Position numbers and translations under genes: made by a program. Positions 16,341-26,359 of a stretch of 35,423 bases of DNA are shown here, piece by piece. Every line of letters begins with the position of its first letter. The first letter of the stretch is position 1. Source of the stretch: Halieaceae bacterium (lineage in GTDB: Bacteria > Pseudomonadota > Gammaproteobacteria > Pseudomonadales > Halieaceae); assembly GCA_028282105.1 (NCBI GenBank), contig JANQIO010000027.1, positions 1 through 35,423 of the forward strand, in the 5' to 3' direction. The notes beneath the pieces are model-generated. The model searched no databases. It was not told the DNA's origin and worked only from the letters and a program-made list of their open reading frames with translations.

Positions 16341-17252
16341 CTAGCCCTGGTCGTCGTAGCCAAGGCTGCGCAGGGCGCGCTCATCATCTGACCAGCCGGA
16401 TTTAATCTTCACCCACAGCTTGAGCATTACCTGGGACTCGAACAGCGCTTCCATGTCCTTGCGTGCCTCGGCGCCGATGCTGCGCAGCCGGCTGCCGCCC
16501 TTGCCTATCAGAATCCGTTTCTGACCGTCGCGCTCTACATAGATCAGCGCGGCGATATGCAGGATCTCGTCGCGCTCCGCAAACTCCTCAATTTCCACGG
16601 TGATGGCATAGGGCAGCTCTTCGCCGAGCTGGCGCATGATTTTCTCGCGTACCATTTCCGCGGCCATAAAGCGCTGGCTGCGATCGGTGACCTGGTCTTC
16701 CGGGAAGAAGTGCGTCGATGGCGGCAGCTCTTCGCGGATACATTGCTCCAACTCGTCGATATTGTGCCGATTGAGGGCGGAGATCGGCAGAATCGCCTTG
16801 AATTTGGCCTGCTCGGACAGGAACTGCAGATGCGGCAACAGGGTCGACTTGTTCTCCAGCAGGTCCACCTTGTTCACTGCCAGAATCACCGGCGCCGGGC
16901 CGGCCATGGCCTGCTCCAGCACCCACTCGTCCTCGTCAGTCCACTGGGTGCGGTCGACCACCATCACCACCACGTCCACATCGGCTATCGCCGAGTGTGC
17001 CGCCCGGTTCATGTAGCGGTTGATCGCCTTGCGCGCGCCCCTGTGCAATCCCGGCGTGTCCACGAATACCACCTGGTCGCGCCCCTCGGTCTTGATACCC
17101 AGCACGCGGTGACGCGTAGTCTGGGGTTTGCGGGAGGTAATACTGATTTTCTGGCCGAGAACATGATTCAGCAGGGTCGACTTGCCGACGTTGGGCCGAC
17201 CAATGATCGCCACGTATCCACAGCGTTCAATCGCGTCCTGCTCAGTTTCCAT
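16341..17252 (-). CDS. era: GTPase Era
   Basis: A 303-residue essential GTPase that binds the 3' end of 16S rRNA and assists 30S ribosomal subunit maturation. The GTPase domain has the P-loop GRPNVGKS (18-25), switch region [17 protein letters not shown] and NKVD. The KH RNA-binding domain at the C-terminus (about 205-285) carries [13 protein letters not shown]. The start at 17252 overlaps the rnc end by 11 bases, with GGAG inside rnc about 9 bases upstream as ribosome binding site. The frame runs 34 codons further upstream inside rnc, without similarity to Era. Coupled translation with rnc is likely. Confidence 0.97.
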   Translation of the reverse strand: METEQDAIERCGYVAIIGRPNVGKSTLLNHVLGQKISITSRKPQTTRHRVLGIKTEGRDQVVFVDTPGLHRGARKAINRYMNRAAHSAIADVDVVVMVVDRTQWTDEDEWVLEQAMAGPAPVILAVNKVDLLENKSTLLPHLQFLSEQAKFKAILPISALNRHNIDELEQCIREELPPSTHFFPEDQVTDRSQRFMAAEMVREKIMRQLGEELPYAITVEIEEFAERDEILHIAALIYVERDGQKRILIGKGGSRLRSIGAEARKDMEALFESQVMLKLWVKIKSGWSDDERALRSLGYDDQG

Positions 17253-17919
17253 CCAGCAACTCCAACATCGCCCCGGCCGCGGCCTGCTCTGCGCGGCGGC
17301 GGCTACTGCCGCTGCCGCATTGCTGCAGTACCGGTTCGACCAGGCGGCACTCAACGGTAAATTGCTGGCAGTGATCTGCCCCCTGCACTTCCACCAGGTG
17401 GTACTCCGGCAGGGGCAGTCCGCGACCCTGTAAACGCTCCTGCAGGCTGGTCTTGGCGTCCTTTTCTGCAGACTGCGGGCTCACTGCTGCCAGCCGCTCA
17501 CCGAACCAGGCCAGCACCCGCTCCCGGGCTGCTTCATGCCCACCGTCCAGCAGCATGGCGCCGACAATGGCTTCCAGGGCATCGGCGAGAATCGAATCCC
17601 GCCTGCGGCCACCGCCCTTGCGTTCACCCGGGCCCAGCAGGATTTCGTCCCCCAGCGCCAGTTCGCGCGCCAGCTCCGCCAATACTTCACCGCGCACCAG
17701 GGCGGCGCGCATGCGGCTGAGATCGCCCTCGTCGCACTCGGAGTAACGCTGAAACAACTGCTCGGCAATAAAGTGGTTGAGAATGGAGTCGCCCAGGAAC
17801 TCCAGGCGTTCGTTGTTGCGAGCGCCGCGAGAGCGGTGAGTCAGGGCCAGTTCCAGCAGTGAGGGGTCCGCAAAGCGGTATCCCAGCACCTCCTGCAGTC
17901 GGTCTCTATTCGCAGCCAC
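17242..17919 (-). CDS. rnc: Ribonuclease III
   Basis: A double-strand-specific endoribonuclease that processes rRNA precursors and some mRNAs. The catalytic signature [12 protein letters not shown] carries the metal-binding Glu and Asp; the second acidic set lies in [17 protein letters not shown]-terminal double-stranded-RNA-binding domain covers about the last 70 residues, with [20 protein letters not shown] and RRRAEQAAA. The GTG at 17919 gives 225 residues and fits the family N-terminus; a TTG at 17952 would add 11 residues and overlap DUF4845. Neither has a convincing Shine-Dalgarno. It is followed by era with an 11-base overlap. Confidence 0.95.
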   Translation of the reverse strand: MAANRDRLQEVLGYRFADPSLLELALTHRSRGARNNERLEFLGDSILNHFIAEQLFQRYSECDEGDLSRMRAALVRGEVLAELARELALGDEILLGPGERKGGGRRRDSILADALEAIVGAMLLDGGHEAARERVLAWFGERLAAVSPQSAEKDAKTSLQERLQGRGLPLPEYHLVEVQGADHCQQFTVECRLVEPVLQQCGSGSSRRRAEQAAAGAMLELLDGN

Positions 17920-17938
17920 GCGTTGACTGGCTACGCCT

Positions 17939-18370
17939 TTACTCGATGACAACGACGTTGTCGTTGAACATCAGCACCGCATCGACATTCTGGAACAGCG
18001 GTGTGCGCGTCTCGTAGGTGGCATCGATGATGATCTTGCCCTCGTCGCGGTAAATCTTCACGTCCCTGGGCTTGATGCCTTCGATGCGGTTGGTATTGAA
18101 CGTGCTGGACAGACGCTTGGTGACATCGCGCAGTGAGTGTTCAGGCGACGAGGCCTCAGCCACACTGTCGATGGCGCTTTTCACCGAGCGCCCTTCCATA
18201 TAGGCGGGCAGCAGGCGAATAGTCACCGTGAGAAAAAATGACAGCAGTGCGAGCAGCATGAGCACGCCGAGAATCGATACCCCGCCCTGTCGTTTGAGAG
18301 CCTGCTGACTGGTGGTCGCCAGGCGGCGACGGCTGGAGTCGCAAGACCCCGGTGAACGCTTGCAATTCAT
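17939..18370 (-). CDS. DUF4845 single-pass membrane protein
   Basis: A 143-residue protein with a basic N-terminus (about 1-28), one membrane helix (about 31-52, VSILGVLMLLALLSFFLTVT) and a small C-terminal domain ending FNDNVVVIE, outside the membrane. This is the DUF4845 family found between lepB and rnc in Pseudomonas and relatives; its function is unknown. The N-terminal QGGVSILGVLMLL resembles the start of a type IV pilin-like or TadE-like segment, but there is no prepilin cleavage site I would trust. The start at 18370 has a G-rich ribosome binding site (GGGGGG about 11 bases upstream). The position suggests a link with protein export or RNA processing, but this is only association. Confidence 0.85.
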   Translation of the reverse strand: MNCKRSPGSCDSSRRRLATTSQQALKRQGGVSILGVLMLLALLSFFLTVTIRLLPAYMEGRSVKSAIDSVAEASSPEHSLRDVTKRLSSTFNTNRIEGIKPRDVKIYRDEGKIIIDATYETRTPLFQNVDAVLMFNDNVVVIE

Positions 18371-18478
18371 GGTTCTTATTCCCCCCCTATTCTCACCCCG
18401 GACCAGCCGGCGCTGGTCATATGGCCCCTGTCGTGCAGGTGATTCCCCTGTCACCTGTCAGACCGGAGCCTGCGGCCG

Positions 18479-19318
18479 CTACTCGATGCCGCCAACCCGG
18501 TGAAAGCTGGGCAGGCTCAGGAACGATTCCCAGTGCATCCAGATCGCAAACGCCCTGCCTACTATATCCCGTTCCGGCACCTGACCCCAAGACCTGGAAT
18601 CCTGCGAGTTGTCGCGGTTGTCGCCCATCATGAAGTAGTGTCCGGGCTCGACCACGATGGAGAAATTGTCCTGGCGTCGCAGCATATCCAGCTGCACCTC
18701 GTGGTCCACATCACCCAGTTCCTCGCGCTTTAGGTGGTAGCGGGGCCGGCCGGGCGGGAACTGTGCCAACAGTTCCTGAGGCGCCAGTTCGCCGTTGATA
18801 TAGAGCTTCTTGTCGATGTAGCGGATACGGTCGCCCGGCAGGCCGATGACCCGCTTGATGTAGTAGGTATCGTTTTTGTGGGGTGGGAAAAACACCATCA
18901 CATCACCGCGCTGCGGTTCGTTCAGGTCCAGCACCTTGGTGCGAATCACCGGCAGGCGTATGCCATAGGTGAACTTGTTGACCAGGATGTAGTCCCCCAC
19001 CTGCAGGGTTGGCACCATGGAGGACGAGGGTATCTGGAACGGCTCCACCAGGAAGGAGCGCAACACAAACACCAGGAACAGCACCGGAAAGAAAGACTTC
19101 GAGTACTCCACCAGCACCGGCTCACGCGCCACCTGCTCGGAGCGCTGGGAATACTCGCGGAACTGCGGACTGTTCTCGTTGGACCAGTCCGGGAAGTCGC
19201 GCTGCAGCTGAGCGACCTCGGCGCGCCGCCCGGGCGCCAGGAACAGGTAGTCAAACAACCAGACCATGCCGCTGCCAAACACCAGCACAACCAGAACCAG
19301 GGGAAAATCGATATCCAT
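18479..19318 (-). CDS. lepB: Signal peptidase I
   Basis: A 279-residue inner-membrane serine protease that removes signal peptides from exported proteins. Two N-terminal membrane segments (about 6-27 and 75-91) flank a cytoplasmic loop. The periplasmic catalytic domain has the Ser nucleophile at 100 in IPSSSMVPT and the general-base Lys155 in YYIKRVIGLPGD. GDNRDNSQDSRSWG near 230-245 is the conserved box E. Length is slightly less than E. coli LepB. It lies eight bases after lepA, the classic lepA-lepB pair. Confidence 0.97.
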   Translation of the reverse strand: MDIDFPLVLVVLVFGSGMVWLFDYLFLAPGRRAEVAQLQRDFPDWSNENSPQFREYSQRSEQVAREPVLVEYSKSFFPVLFLVFVLRSFLVEPFQIPSSSMVPTLQVGDYILVNKFTYGIRLPVIRTKVLDLNEPQRGDVMVFFPPHKNDTYYIKRVIGLPGDRIRYIDKKLYINGELAPQELLAQFPPGRPRYHLKREELGDVDHEVQLDMLRRQDNFSIVVEPGHYFMMGDNRDNSQDSRSWGQVPERDIVGRAFAIWMHWESFLSLPSFHRVGGIE

Positions 19319-19326
19319 CGGGCGCG

Positions 19327-21126
<1,800 letters not shown>

Positions 21127-21221
21127 AAAAGCCGCCCGGGTACTCGTTCGTGGTCACTGAAAGGCGCGCGATTGTACCCGATCACGGGTGCAACCGCCAC
21201 GCGCCGCCTTGCTCGCCAGGC

Positions 21222-22628
21222 TCAGTCGGGGGTGATGCCGATAAACTGCGGCGCACCTCGGCGGAACAGCCGCATGGGTACCGACTTGCCGGGCTCCAGG
21301 CCTTCGACAATGCGCATAAAGCTCTCCACCGAGGTCACCGGGTTGCCGGCGATCAGGGTGATCACATCGCCACTGCGCACGCCCCGCTCGTCGGCCGGCG
21401 AGCCGCTGATCACCTCGGTAACCACCACGCCGCCGCTGATACCCCAGCGGGATTGCAGCTGCTCAGTGATTTCTTCCACCACCAGGCCCAGTCGCGCACC
21501 TTCGCCCGCCTGAGGCGAGACCGCCGCCACCGAGGGCCGGTCATCCGCTTCCAGGGCGCCGACCGCGAGACGCAGGGTTTTCTCCCGGCCGTCTCTCACC
21601 AGTTCCACCTTTACCTCGGCGCCCGGCTTGACCAGGCCCACGGCATGGGGCAGCTCGGAAGAGGTGAGAATATCCTTGCCGGCGAACCGCGTGATGACAT
21701 CGCCCGACTCAAGTCCGCCCTCGTCGGCGGGGCCGCCGGGCTGGAGCTGTACGATCAGCGCACCCTTGGGCCGCTCCAGGCCCAGGGATTCCGCCAGCAC
21801 CTTGTCCACGTCCTGGATGGTGACACCCAGCCAGCCGCGAGTGACCTCACCATCGTCGCGCAGTTGCTCAATGACATTGCTCACCACGCTCACCGGGATC
21901 GCAAACGACAGTCCGATGGAGCCACCGCTGCGAGTGAATATCTGGGAGTTCACGCCCACCACTTCGCCGTCCAGATTGAACAGTGGGCCACCGCTGTTGC
22001 CCGGGTTGATGGCAACGTCGGTCTGGATAAAGGGTACGTAGTTCTCACCGTTTTCGGTGGGCAGGCTGCGACCCATGGCACTGACAATCCCCGCCGTCAC
22101 CGAATAGTCCAGGCCGAAGGGGGAGCCGATGGCCAGCACCCACTCGCCCACTTCCAGGGCATCGGGCTCTGCCAGCGCCACGGTCGGCAGGCCACTGGCC
22201 TCGACTTTGAGCAGTGCCAGGTCAGAGCGCTCGTCCAGGCCCTTGATTTCGGCCTCGAACTCGGTGCGGTCAGTCAGCCGCACGAGGACGCGGTCGGCAC
22301 CGGCCACCACGTGATTGTTGGTGACGATGTAGCCATCGCGGCTGATGATAAAGCCCGACCCCATACCCCGCCGGGGCGGTAATTCATCCGGCGGAGCAAG
22401 CTGCCCTTCGAAGAAGCGCCGCAGGTATTCCGGGATCTGTGGCATTTCGGAATGATAGTTTTCGCCGCCGGGCGCGAACTCCACCAGGATCTTGACCACC
22501 GCCGGGTTGTTCTGCCGGACGATGCTCTTGAAATCCGGCAATTCCGCCGCCCCCACCGGCAGGCTGGCGAGCCACGCCAACACCAGGGTGCACAGGACTG
22601 TTGAAAACCGTGTTCTGGGGGTATGCAT
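21222..22628 (-). CDS. mucD: Periplasmic serine protease DegP/HtrA (MucD)
   Basis: A 468-residue periplasmic protease-chaperone that degrades misfolded envelope proteins and lowers sigma-E signalling. It has a signal peptide (1-28, ending VGAA), then a trypsin-like domain with the triad His106 (NNHVV), Asp136 (RSDLALL) and Ser212 (NPGNSGGPL). Two PDZ domains follow (about 258-345 and 375-465) with GWLGVTIQDV and the GDVITRFAGK/GDVITLIAGN carboxylate-binding segments. The ATG at 22628 has an excellent GAGAGG ribosome binding site 6 bases upstream; the upstream TTG at 22649 is rejected. It is last in the rpoE-rseA-rseB-rseC-mucD order, as in Pseudomonas, and begins 105 bases after rseC. Confidence 0.96.
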   Translation of the reverse strand: MHTPRTRFSTVLCTLVLAWLASLPVGAAELPDFKSIVRQNNPAVVKILVEFAPGGENYHSEMPQIPEYLRRFFEGQLAPPDELPPRRGMGSGFIISRDGYIVTNNHVVAGADRVLVRLTDRTEFEAEIKGLDERSDLALLKVEASGLPTVALAEPDALEVGEWVLAIGSPFGLDYSVTAGIVSAMGRSLPTENGENYVPFIQTDVAINPGNSGGPLFNLDGEVVGVNSQIFTRSGGSIGLSFAIPVSVVSNVIEQLRDDGEVTRGWLGVTIQDVDKVLAESLGLERPKGALIVQLQPGGPADEGGLESGDVITRFAGKDILTSSELPHAVGLVKPGAEVKVELVRDGREKTLRLAVGALEADDRPSVAAVSPQAGEGARLGLVVEEITEQLQSRWGISGGVVVTEVISGSPADERGVRSGDVITLIAGNPVTSVESFMRIVEGLEPGKSVPMRLFRRGAPQFIGITPD

Positions 22629-22733
22629 TCGTACCTCTCGATTGATCAAAAATACGTAGAAAAGTGGGGGAACAGTTCAGCCTCGGAGCGGGATTGTCTG
22701 GCAGCGACCCCTGATCAGGTCGACAGGACAGCC

Positions 22734-23216
22734 TCAGCCCTGCGCGCTTGCCGGCCCAAGGGCAGGCCCTGCGACCGGCCCTATCAGCCTGGGGTGCAGG
22801 CGTTGGTCATTGCGGCGCAGCCAGGCGTGTAAGCGGACGACAGCAACGCCCAGGCTGAAACCCACCAGGGCGCCAAGCAGGGTATCGAGGTCGGAGGCGC
22901 CCGGCACAGCGCCGGCAAAGACCGCAGCGACCGCCAGGGTGCAGATCAGCGGCACGATATACACCACGAAGGAGCTGCCCACCAGCAGGTTCTCGGGAAT
23001 GGCAATGGTCACCTCGTCATCTACTCGAAAGCGCCCCTCGGGGAACGCCGTGGAGGACACTTTCAGCAGGTTGCGCTGCCCGTCGCGCAGGCTGTTGAGA
23101 ATACCGTGCCCACAGCCCTTGGCCGCCTGGCAGCTGCCGCAGGTGGACTGGCGGATGGTTTCCACCCAGAGCGAGCCGGGTTCAACCGCAACGACACGAC
23201 CGGTTTCAGTCAACAT
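22734..23216 (-). CDS. rseC: RseC/MucC-type sigma-E modulator
   Basis: A 160-residue inner-membrane protein of the RseC/MucC family, which modulates sigma-E activity and is related to proteins of SoxR reduction. The cytoplasmic N-terminal domain carries a Cys cluster, Cys26, Cys29 and Cys35 (STCGSCQAAKGCGHG), possibly a redox-active or iron-sulfur site. Two membrane helices follow (about 78-102 and 108-128), then a basic tail. Length and topology are typical. It lies 72 bases downstream of rseB in the sigma-E operon. The mechanism of RseC in the envelope response is not well established in general. Confidence 0.92.
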   Translation of the reverse strand: MLTETGRVVAVEPGSLWVETIRQSTCGSCQAAKGCGHGILNSLRDGQRNLLKVSSTAFPEGRFRVDDEVTIAIPENLLVGSSFVVYIVPLICTLAVAAVFAGAVPGASDLDTLLGALVGFSLGVAVVRLHAWLRRNDQRLHPRLIGPVAGPALGPASAQG

Positions 23217-23288
23217 AAGCTGTATTCTATCTCATCTCGCCCCTGTTGCCCGAGTCGCTCTCGAGCAGCGCCTTCACCGCGGCGCAGC

Positions 23289-24257
23289 TCAGGGTCCAGG
23301 CGCGTTGGCCTGCTCTGACCAGACGACGGAATCCGCCACCCGGCGGGCCGTGTTCACCGGCACTTCGCCCAATACCGTCACCAGCACCGGCCGACCGGAG
23401 AGCTGGATACCGCGAGTATAGGCCGTGGTGCCACCGCGCCGCGCCAGCCCGGCGCCGAACTCCCCGAGACCGGGCGCGCTCTCGACAAACACGGAGAAGA
23501 TCGCCAGGCCGTCAGTGAAGGACTTGTTGTGGCTGGTGTCCGCCACCCGATCGGTGGGCATGAAGCCGGTGGGTAGCCAGGCGACGTTCCAGGCCGGGGT
23601 TGAGGTGGGCGCCGGTGGACGCTCAGCCCCGTGGGCATGGCCCGCTTCGTGCAACAGGTCCACTCGGGTACCGTCCAGTTCAACATCGCCTATCTGGATG
23701 TCCGCAAACTGGAAACGCTCCAGGACCCGCCCGTCCTGGGCAACCGTCTGCGTCTTCAACAGCAGGCCGGTGTCGCGGTCCAGGGCCATCTGGTAGCCAT
23801 AGCGGTAGATGTCTCGCGGCAGGACGTTGATGATGACCGCTTCTCGCCCGGCAATACGGTGACTGCCCGCGACCTTAAGCTGGTAGTAGCCGGCAACGCC
23901 ACAGCCGGCGTCACCGTTCTGGTAAAGCTGGCTGATACGCACCAGCCGATGCCCGGGGTGCACACAATCCAGCGGGTGCTGGGCCCGCTTCACCCGCGCG
24001 CCGCTACCGGTCAGGCGCGTCACCTGCTCCTGTTCGACGTTACCCCTGACGGAGTGAGAGATTCGCATCGATTGCACGGCGCCGCCGTGCTGGTAGGTAA
24101 ATACGCCCTGGTAGCTGGTTTCCCGCAGGCTGTGCGACATCTTTTCAAGCCAGCGCAAAGCCTCCTGGTCCCCGACCTCGCACTGGGCCAAGGCCGGCGT
24201 TGCCACCCACAGCGACGCCAGCGCTGTGAAGCTGACTGCTAACAGTGCGCGCAACAC
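23289..24257 (-). CDS. rseB: Sigma-E regulatory protein RseB/MucB
   Basis: A 322-residue periplasmic protein that binds the periplasmic part of RseA, shielding it from proteolysis until mislocalised lipopolysaccharide or lipoprotein is sensed. A signal peptide covers about 1-24 (TPALA before QC). The LolA-like N-terminal domain contains SYQGVFTYQHGG and the C-terminal domain follows with FTDGLAIFSVFVE. Length is normal. The GTG start at 24257 immediately follows the rseA stop (TGAGTG), with GAGG about 5 bases upstream, so translation is coupled to rseA. Because RseA has an unusual cytoplasmic part but an ordinary periplasmic tail, RseB binding should be conserved. Confidence 0.94.
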   Translation of the reverse strand: MLRALLAVSFTALASLWVATPALAQCEVGDQEALRWLEKMSHSLRETSYQGVFTYQHGGAVQSMRISHSVRGNVEQEQVTRLTGSGARVKRAQHPLDCVHPGHRLVRISQLYQNGDAGCGVAGYYQLKVAGSHRIAGREAVIINVLPRDIYRYGYQMALDRDTGLLLKTQTVAQDGRVLERFQFADIQIGDVELDGTRVDLLHEAGHAHGAERPPAPTSTPAWNVAWLPTGFMPTDRVADTSHNKSFTDGLAIFSVFVESAPGLGEFGAGLARRGGTTAYTRGIQLSGRPVLVTVLGEVPVNTARRVADSVVWSEQANAPGP

Positions 24258-25412
24258 TCAATCCTCGGTGCTGAAGGTGGCTACCCGTGCATAGGGCATC
24301 ATGCCCTGCGGCGCATTCAGGGATGCCTCTTCGGCGTGATTGAGCATGTAACGCTCGAGGCGTTGCCGCGCAATCGCATCGTAGTCCGTACCGGCGTCGG
24401 CCGCTGTGTTCTGTGTAGCAGCAGGTGCTACTGGTACCACCGTGCTGGGTGTCGCGTAGCCCGCTCGGGTCGCTGTGCCGCCCAGCACAGTGACCGCACC
24501 GGTCGGTGACACGCGCTCAAGCGTGCTCGCCGTCGCGGGGCCGGGCAGCTGTGCACCCTGCTGCACTCCGTAGAACTGGCTGCCCACCAGCACCACCGCA
24601 AATACGGAGGCGGCCACGGCAAAACTCGCCACCGGGCGCAGAAAACGCTGCCAGCTGGCCACCGGCGCTATCGCCGCGCCGACCTCGTCCATCCCCGGCT
24701 GGGCCTGATAGCTGGGCTCCTGCTCAAGAGCGGCCATGATACGGCCGGAAAGATCAGTGCTGGGCGCCAGGTCACCCGATCGCAGGCTGTGGCTGGCCGT
24801 ATTGAAGCGGCGCCAGGTATCACGCAGGGAGGCATCTTCTACACTGTCCAGCAACTCGTCGAGGGTAGTATTGTCCGCTTCGCCGTCCATCAGGGCTGAG
24901 AGTGCCTCGCCAAACTGACTGCTGTCGGCTGCGGAATAGACCTCGCCCGCCGCGCTGGCTGGTTGATCAATCGCCGCTGCAATCCGGCCCGACAGATCGG
25001 TGCGCAGGTCGAGTGCGCCCGGTTGCAGGCTGTGGCTGGCCAGAGTGAAGCGACGCCAGGTATCGCGCAGCGCGGGGTCATCAATATTGTCCAGCAGTTG
25101 GTCCAGGGCGGCATCGCCGGCTTCGCCGTCCATCAGCGCTGACAGTGATTCTGCAAAGGGATTGTCATCGGGAACGGAGGTCAGCGGCGCCGCATGCGAG
25201 GGCTCCAGGTCGATAGCGGCTGCAATGCGATCAGACAGGTCCGTGCCGATATCAAGCGCGCCCGGCTGCAGGCTGAAGCGGGTGATATGCAGGCGCCGCC
25301 AGGCGTCACGCAGCGAGCGATCCTGGACATTGTCCAGCACCATATCGAGCGCCTGCTCGTCGGCCTCCCCGTCCACCAGGGCCGACAGTGCTTCGCCAAG
25401 CTCTTCGTTCAT
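24258..25412 (-). CDS. rseA: Anti-sigma-E factor RseA/MucA with three tandem sigma-binding domains
   Basis: An inner-membrane anti-sigma factor that holds sigma-E (RpoE/AlgU) inactive until regulated proteolysis. It has 384 residues, about twice the usual 195-215. The extra length is cytoplasmic: the RseA N-terminal domain occurs three times (about 4-84, 85-165, 166-240), with an exact 81-residue period. Each copy carries LSAL(V/M)DGEA, a D(L/M)xLD helix, LRD(A/T)WRR and a TDLSxRI(A/M)AA(I/L) segment. A single membrane helix (about 261-277) and a periplasmic tail with RLERYMLNHAEEA follow. The ATG at 25412 is fixed by a strong GGGAGG ribosome binding site. It ends at TGA directly abutting rseB. 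Unlike the rest of the operon it lies 172 bases from rpoE. Confidence 0.95.
   Translation of the reverse strand: MNEELGEALSALVDGEADEQALDMVLDNVQDRSLRDAWRRLHITRFSLQPGALDIGTDLSDRIAAAIDLEPSHAAPLTSVPDDNPFAESLSALMDGEAGDAALDQLLDNIDDPALRDTWRRFTLASHSLQPGALDLRTDLSGRIAAAIDQPASAAGEVYSAADSSQFGEALSALMDGEADNTTLDELLDSVEDASLRDTWRRFNTASHSLRSGDLAPSTDLSGRIMAALEQEPSYQAQPGMDEVGAAIAPVASWQRFLRPVASFAVAASVFAVVLVGSQFYGVQQGAQLPGPATASTLERVSPTGAVTVLGGTATRAGYATPSTVVPVAPAATQNTAADAGTDYDAIARQRLERYMLNHAEEASLNAPQGMMPYARVATFSTED
24693..25403 (-). repeat. Three tandem 243-bp repeats encoding RseA N-terminal domains
   Basis: Copy 1 spans 25403-25161, copy 2 25160-24918 and copy 3 (slightly shorter at its end) 24917-24693. The Leu of LSAL sits at residues 9, 90 and 171, so the period is exactly 81 codons. 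Copies 2 and 3 are most alike (both LSALMDGEA, LRDTWRRF, ASHSL); copy 1 is more diverged (LVDGEA, LRDAWRRL, TRFSL). DNA similarity is also visible around the DGEA codons. Confidence 0.92.
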
Positions 25413-25584
25413 CAATGACCTCCCAGGTCCTGCCGCGTCGTAGTTGCGCGGCTTTTTATGCATAACTTGCAACTTTCATTTGGTAGCTGTTCTCAACAGC
25501 CGCGTTCACTCTGCAAGCACCGGCCTTCATTCACTGGCTTGCAAGCCATCGCTACCCATCAATTGCTGCCTAAAAACTGCCTCA
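25413..25584 (-). other. Long rpoE-rseA intergenic leader with palindromes
   Basis: This 172-base gap is large for a sigma/anti-sigma pair. It holds a perfect 14-bp palindrome TGGCTTGCAAGCCA (25535-25548) and a hairpin GCTGTT-CTC-AACAGC (25486-25500). No second gene and no clear sigma-E promoter were found. It might be a transcript-processing or attenuation region that sets the RseA:RpoE ratio; this is inference. Confidence 0.45.
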
Positions 25585-26178
25585 TCAATAGGGCGTGTTC
25601 TCACCGTCGATCTGGGCGCGCACCCGTTTGTCGATGGCTTCCCTGGCCCTGAAAATCCTCGATCTCACGGTTCCCACCGGGCAATCCATGATGTCTGCGA
25701 TCTCTTCATAACTGAGACCATCAAATTCACGTAAAGTTACCGCGCTGCGCAGATCGTCCGGCAAATCACTGATCGCCTGATTGACCACTTCGCCGAGTTC
25801 CTGGCTGAACAGCTTGTTCTCGGGGTTTTCCATGTCTCGCAGGGCGCCGCCGTTCTCAAAGTGCTCGGCGTCTTCAATCTCCACATCGCTGCCAGGCGGT
25901 CTGCGACCGCGGGCCACCAGGTGGTTCTTGGCTGTGTTGATCGCGATGCGGTATAGCCAGGTATAGAACGCGCTATCGCCGCGAAACCGTGGTAGTGCCC
26001 GGTACGCCTTGATGAAGGCTTCCTGGGTGACATCCTGGACCTCGTGACTGTCGTGCACATAGCGCGACACCAACCCGAGAATCTTGGGCTGGTACTTCAA
26101 TACCAGAAGATCGAAGGCACGTTTGTCTCCCGCCTGTACCCGTTCTACTAACTGCTGGTCTGTAGTGGCCGCAGCCAA
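25585..26178 (-). CDS. rpoE: RNA polymerase sigma-E (AlgU/RpoE) factor
   Basis: A 197-residue ECF sigma factor directing the envelope-stress regulon (and alginate genes in Pseudomonas). Region 2 contains LVLKYQPKILGLVSRYV, DVTQEAFIKAYRALPRF and FYTWLYRIAINTAKN; region 4 contains LREFDGLSYEEIADIMDCPVGTVRSRIFRARE. These are near-identical in style to AlgU. The start is placed at TTG 26178: AAGGGGG lies about 6 bases upstream and the length then matches the family, whereas the only upstream ATG (26361) would add 61 residues and run into the nadB promoter. A sigma-E-type promoter lies just upstream, implying autoregulation. It diverges from nadB, as in Pseudomonas aeruginosa. Confidence 0.96.
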   Translation of the reverse strand: MAAATTDQQLVERVQAGDKRAFDLLVLKYQPKILGLVSRYVHDSHEVQDVTQEAFIKAYRALPRFRGDSAFYTWLYRIAINTAKNHLVARGRRPPGSDVEIEDAEHFENGGALRDMENPENKLFSQELGEVVNQAISDLPDDLRSAVTLREFDGLSYEEIADIMDCPVGTVRSRIFRAREAIDKRVRAQIDGENTPY

Positions 26179-26201
26179 TCCTGCCCCCTTATCTCGCCAC
26201 G

Positions 26202-26229
26202 TCTGATCACGGGGAAACAAAAAAGTTCC
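26202..26229 (-). promoter_or_regulatory. Sigma-E-type promoter upstream of rpoE
   Basis: On the minus strand, GGAACTT (26229-26223) and TCAGA (26206-26202) are separated by 16 bases, matching the sigma-E/AlgU consensus (GAACTT, 16-17 bases, TCtgA). The expected start of transcription is about 15-20 bases before the TTG start codon, placing the ribosome binding site inside the leader. It indicates positive autoregulation of the operon. Confidence 0.75.
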
Positions 26230-26359
26230 TTTCGATTCCCCGCTGCGTATTATGAGCGTTTTGCTTATCCCAGCGCCGCCCACCGGCAAGCCGCGTGCCG
26301 CGGCGCTGTGACGGCCTAAAATACACGAATTCCCCATCCCGAACAGCCCCGGAAGCCCC

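Noticed and set aside
21150-22382. 410-codon plus-strand frame opposite mucD
   Set aside because: The mucD protease triad and PDZ domains are on the minus strand; the opposing frame has no motif.
22710-22719. CCTGATCAGG palindrome between rseC and mucD
   Set aside because: A 10-bp palindrome is expected by chance in a window this size, and no promoter pairs with it; I also found no sigma-E promoter for mucD there.
25413-25472. Earlier rseA starts (ATG 25463 or TTG 25472)
   Set aside because: The ATG at 25412 has an excellent GGGAGG ribosome binding site and begins right at the conserved LSAL helix; the upstream extension looks like leader sequence.
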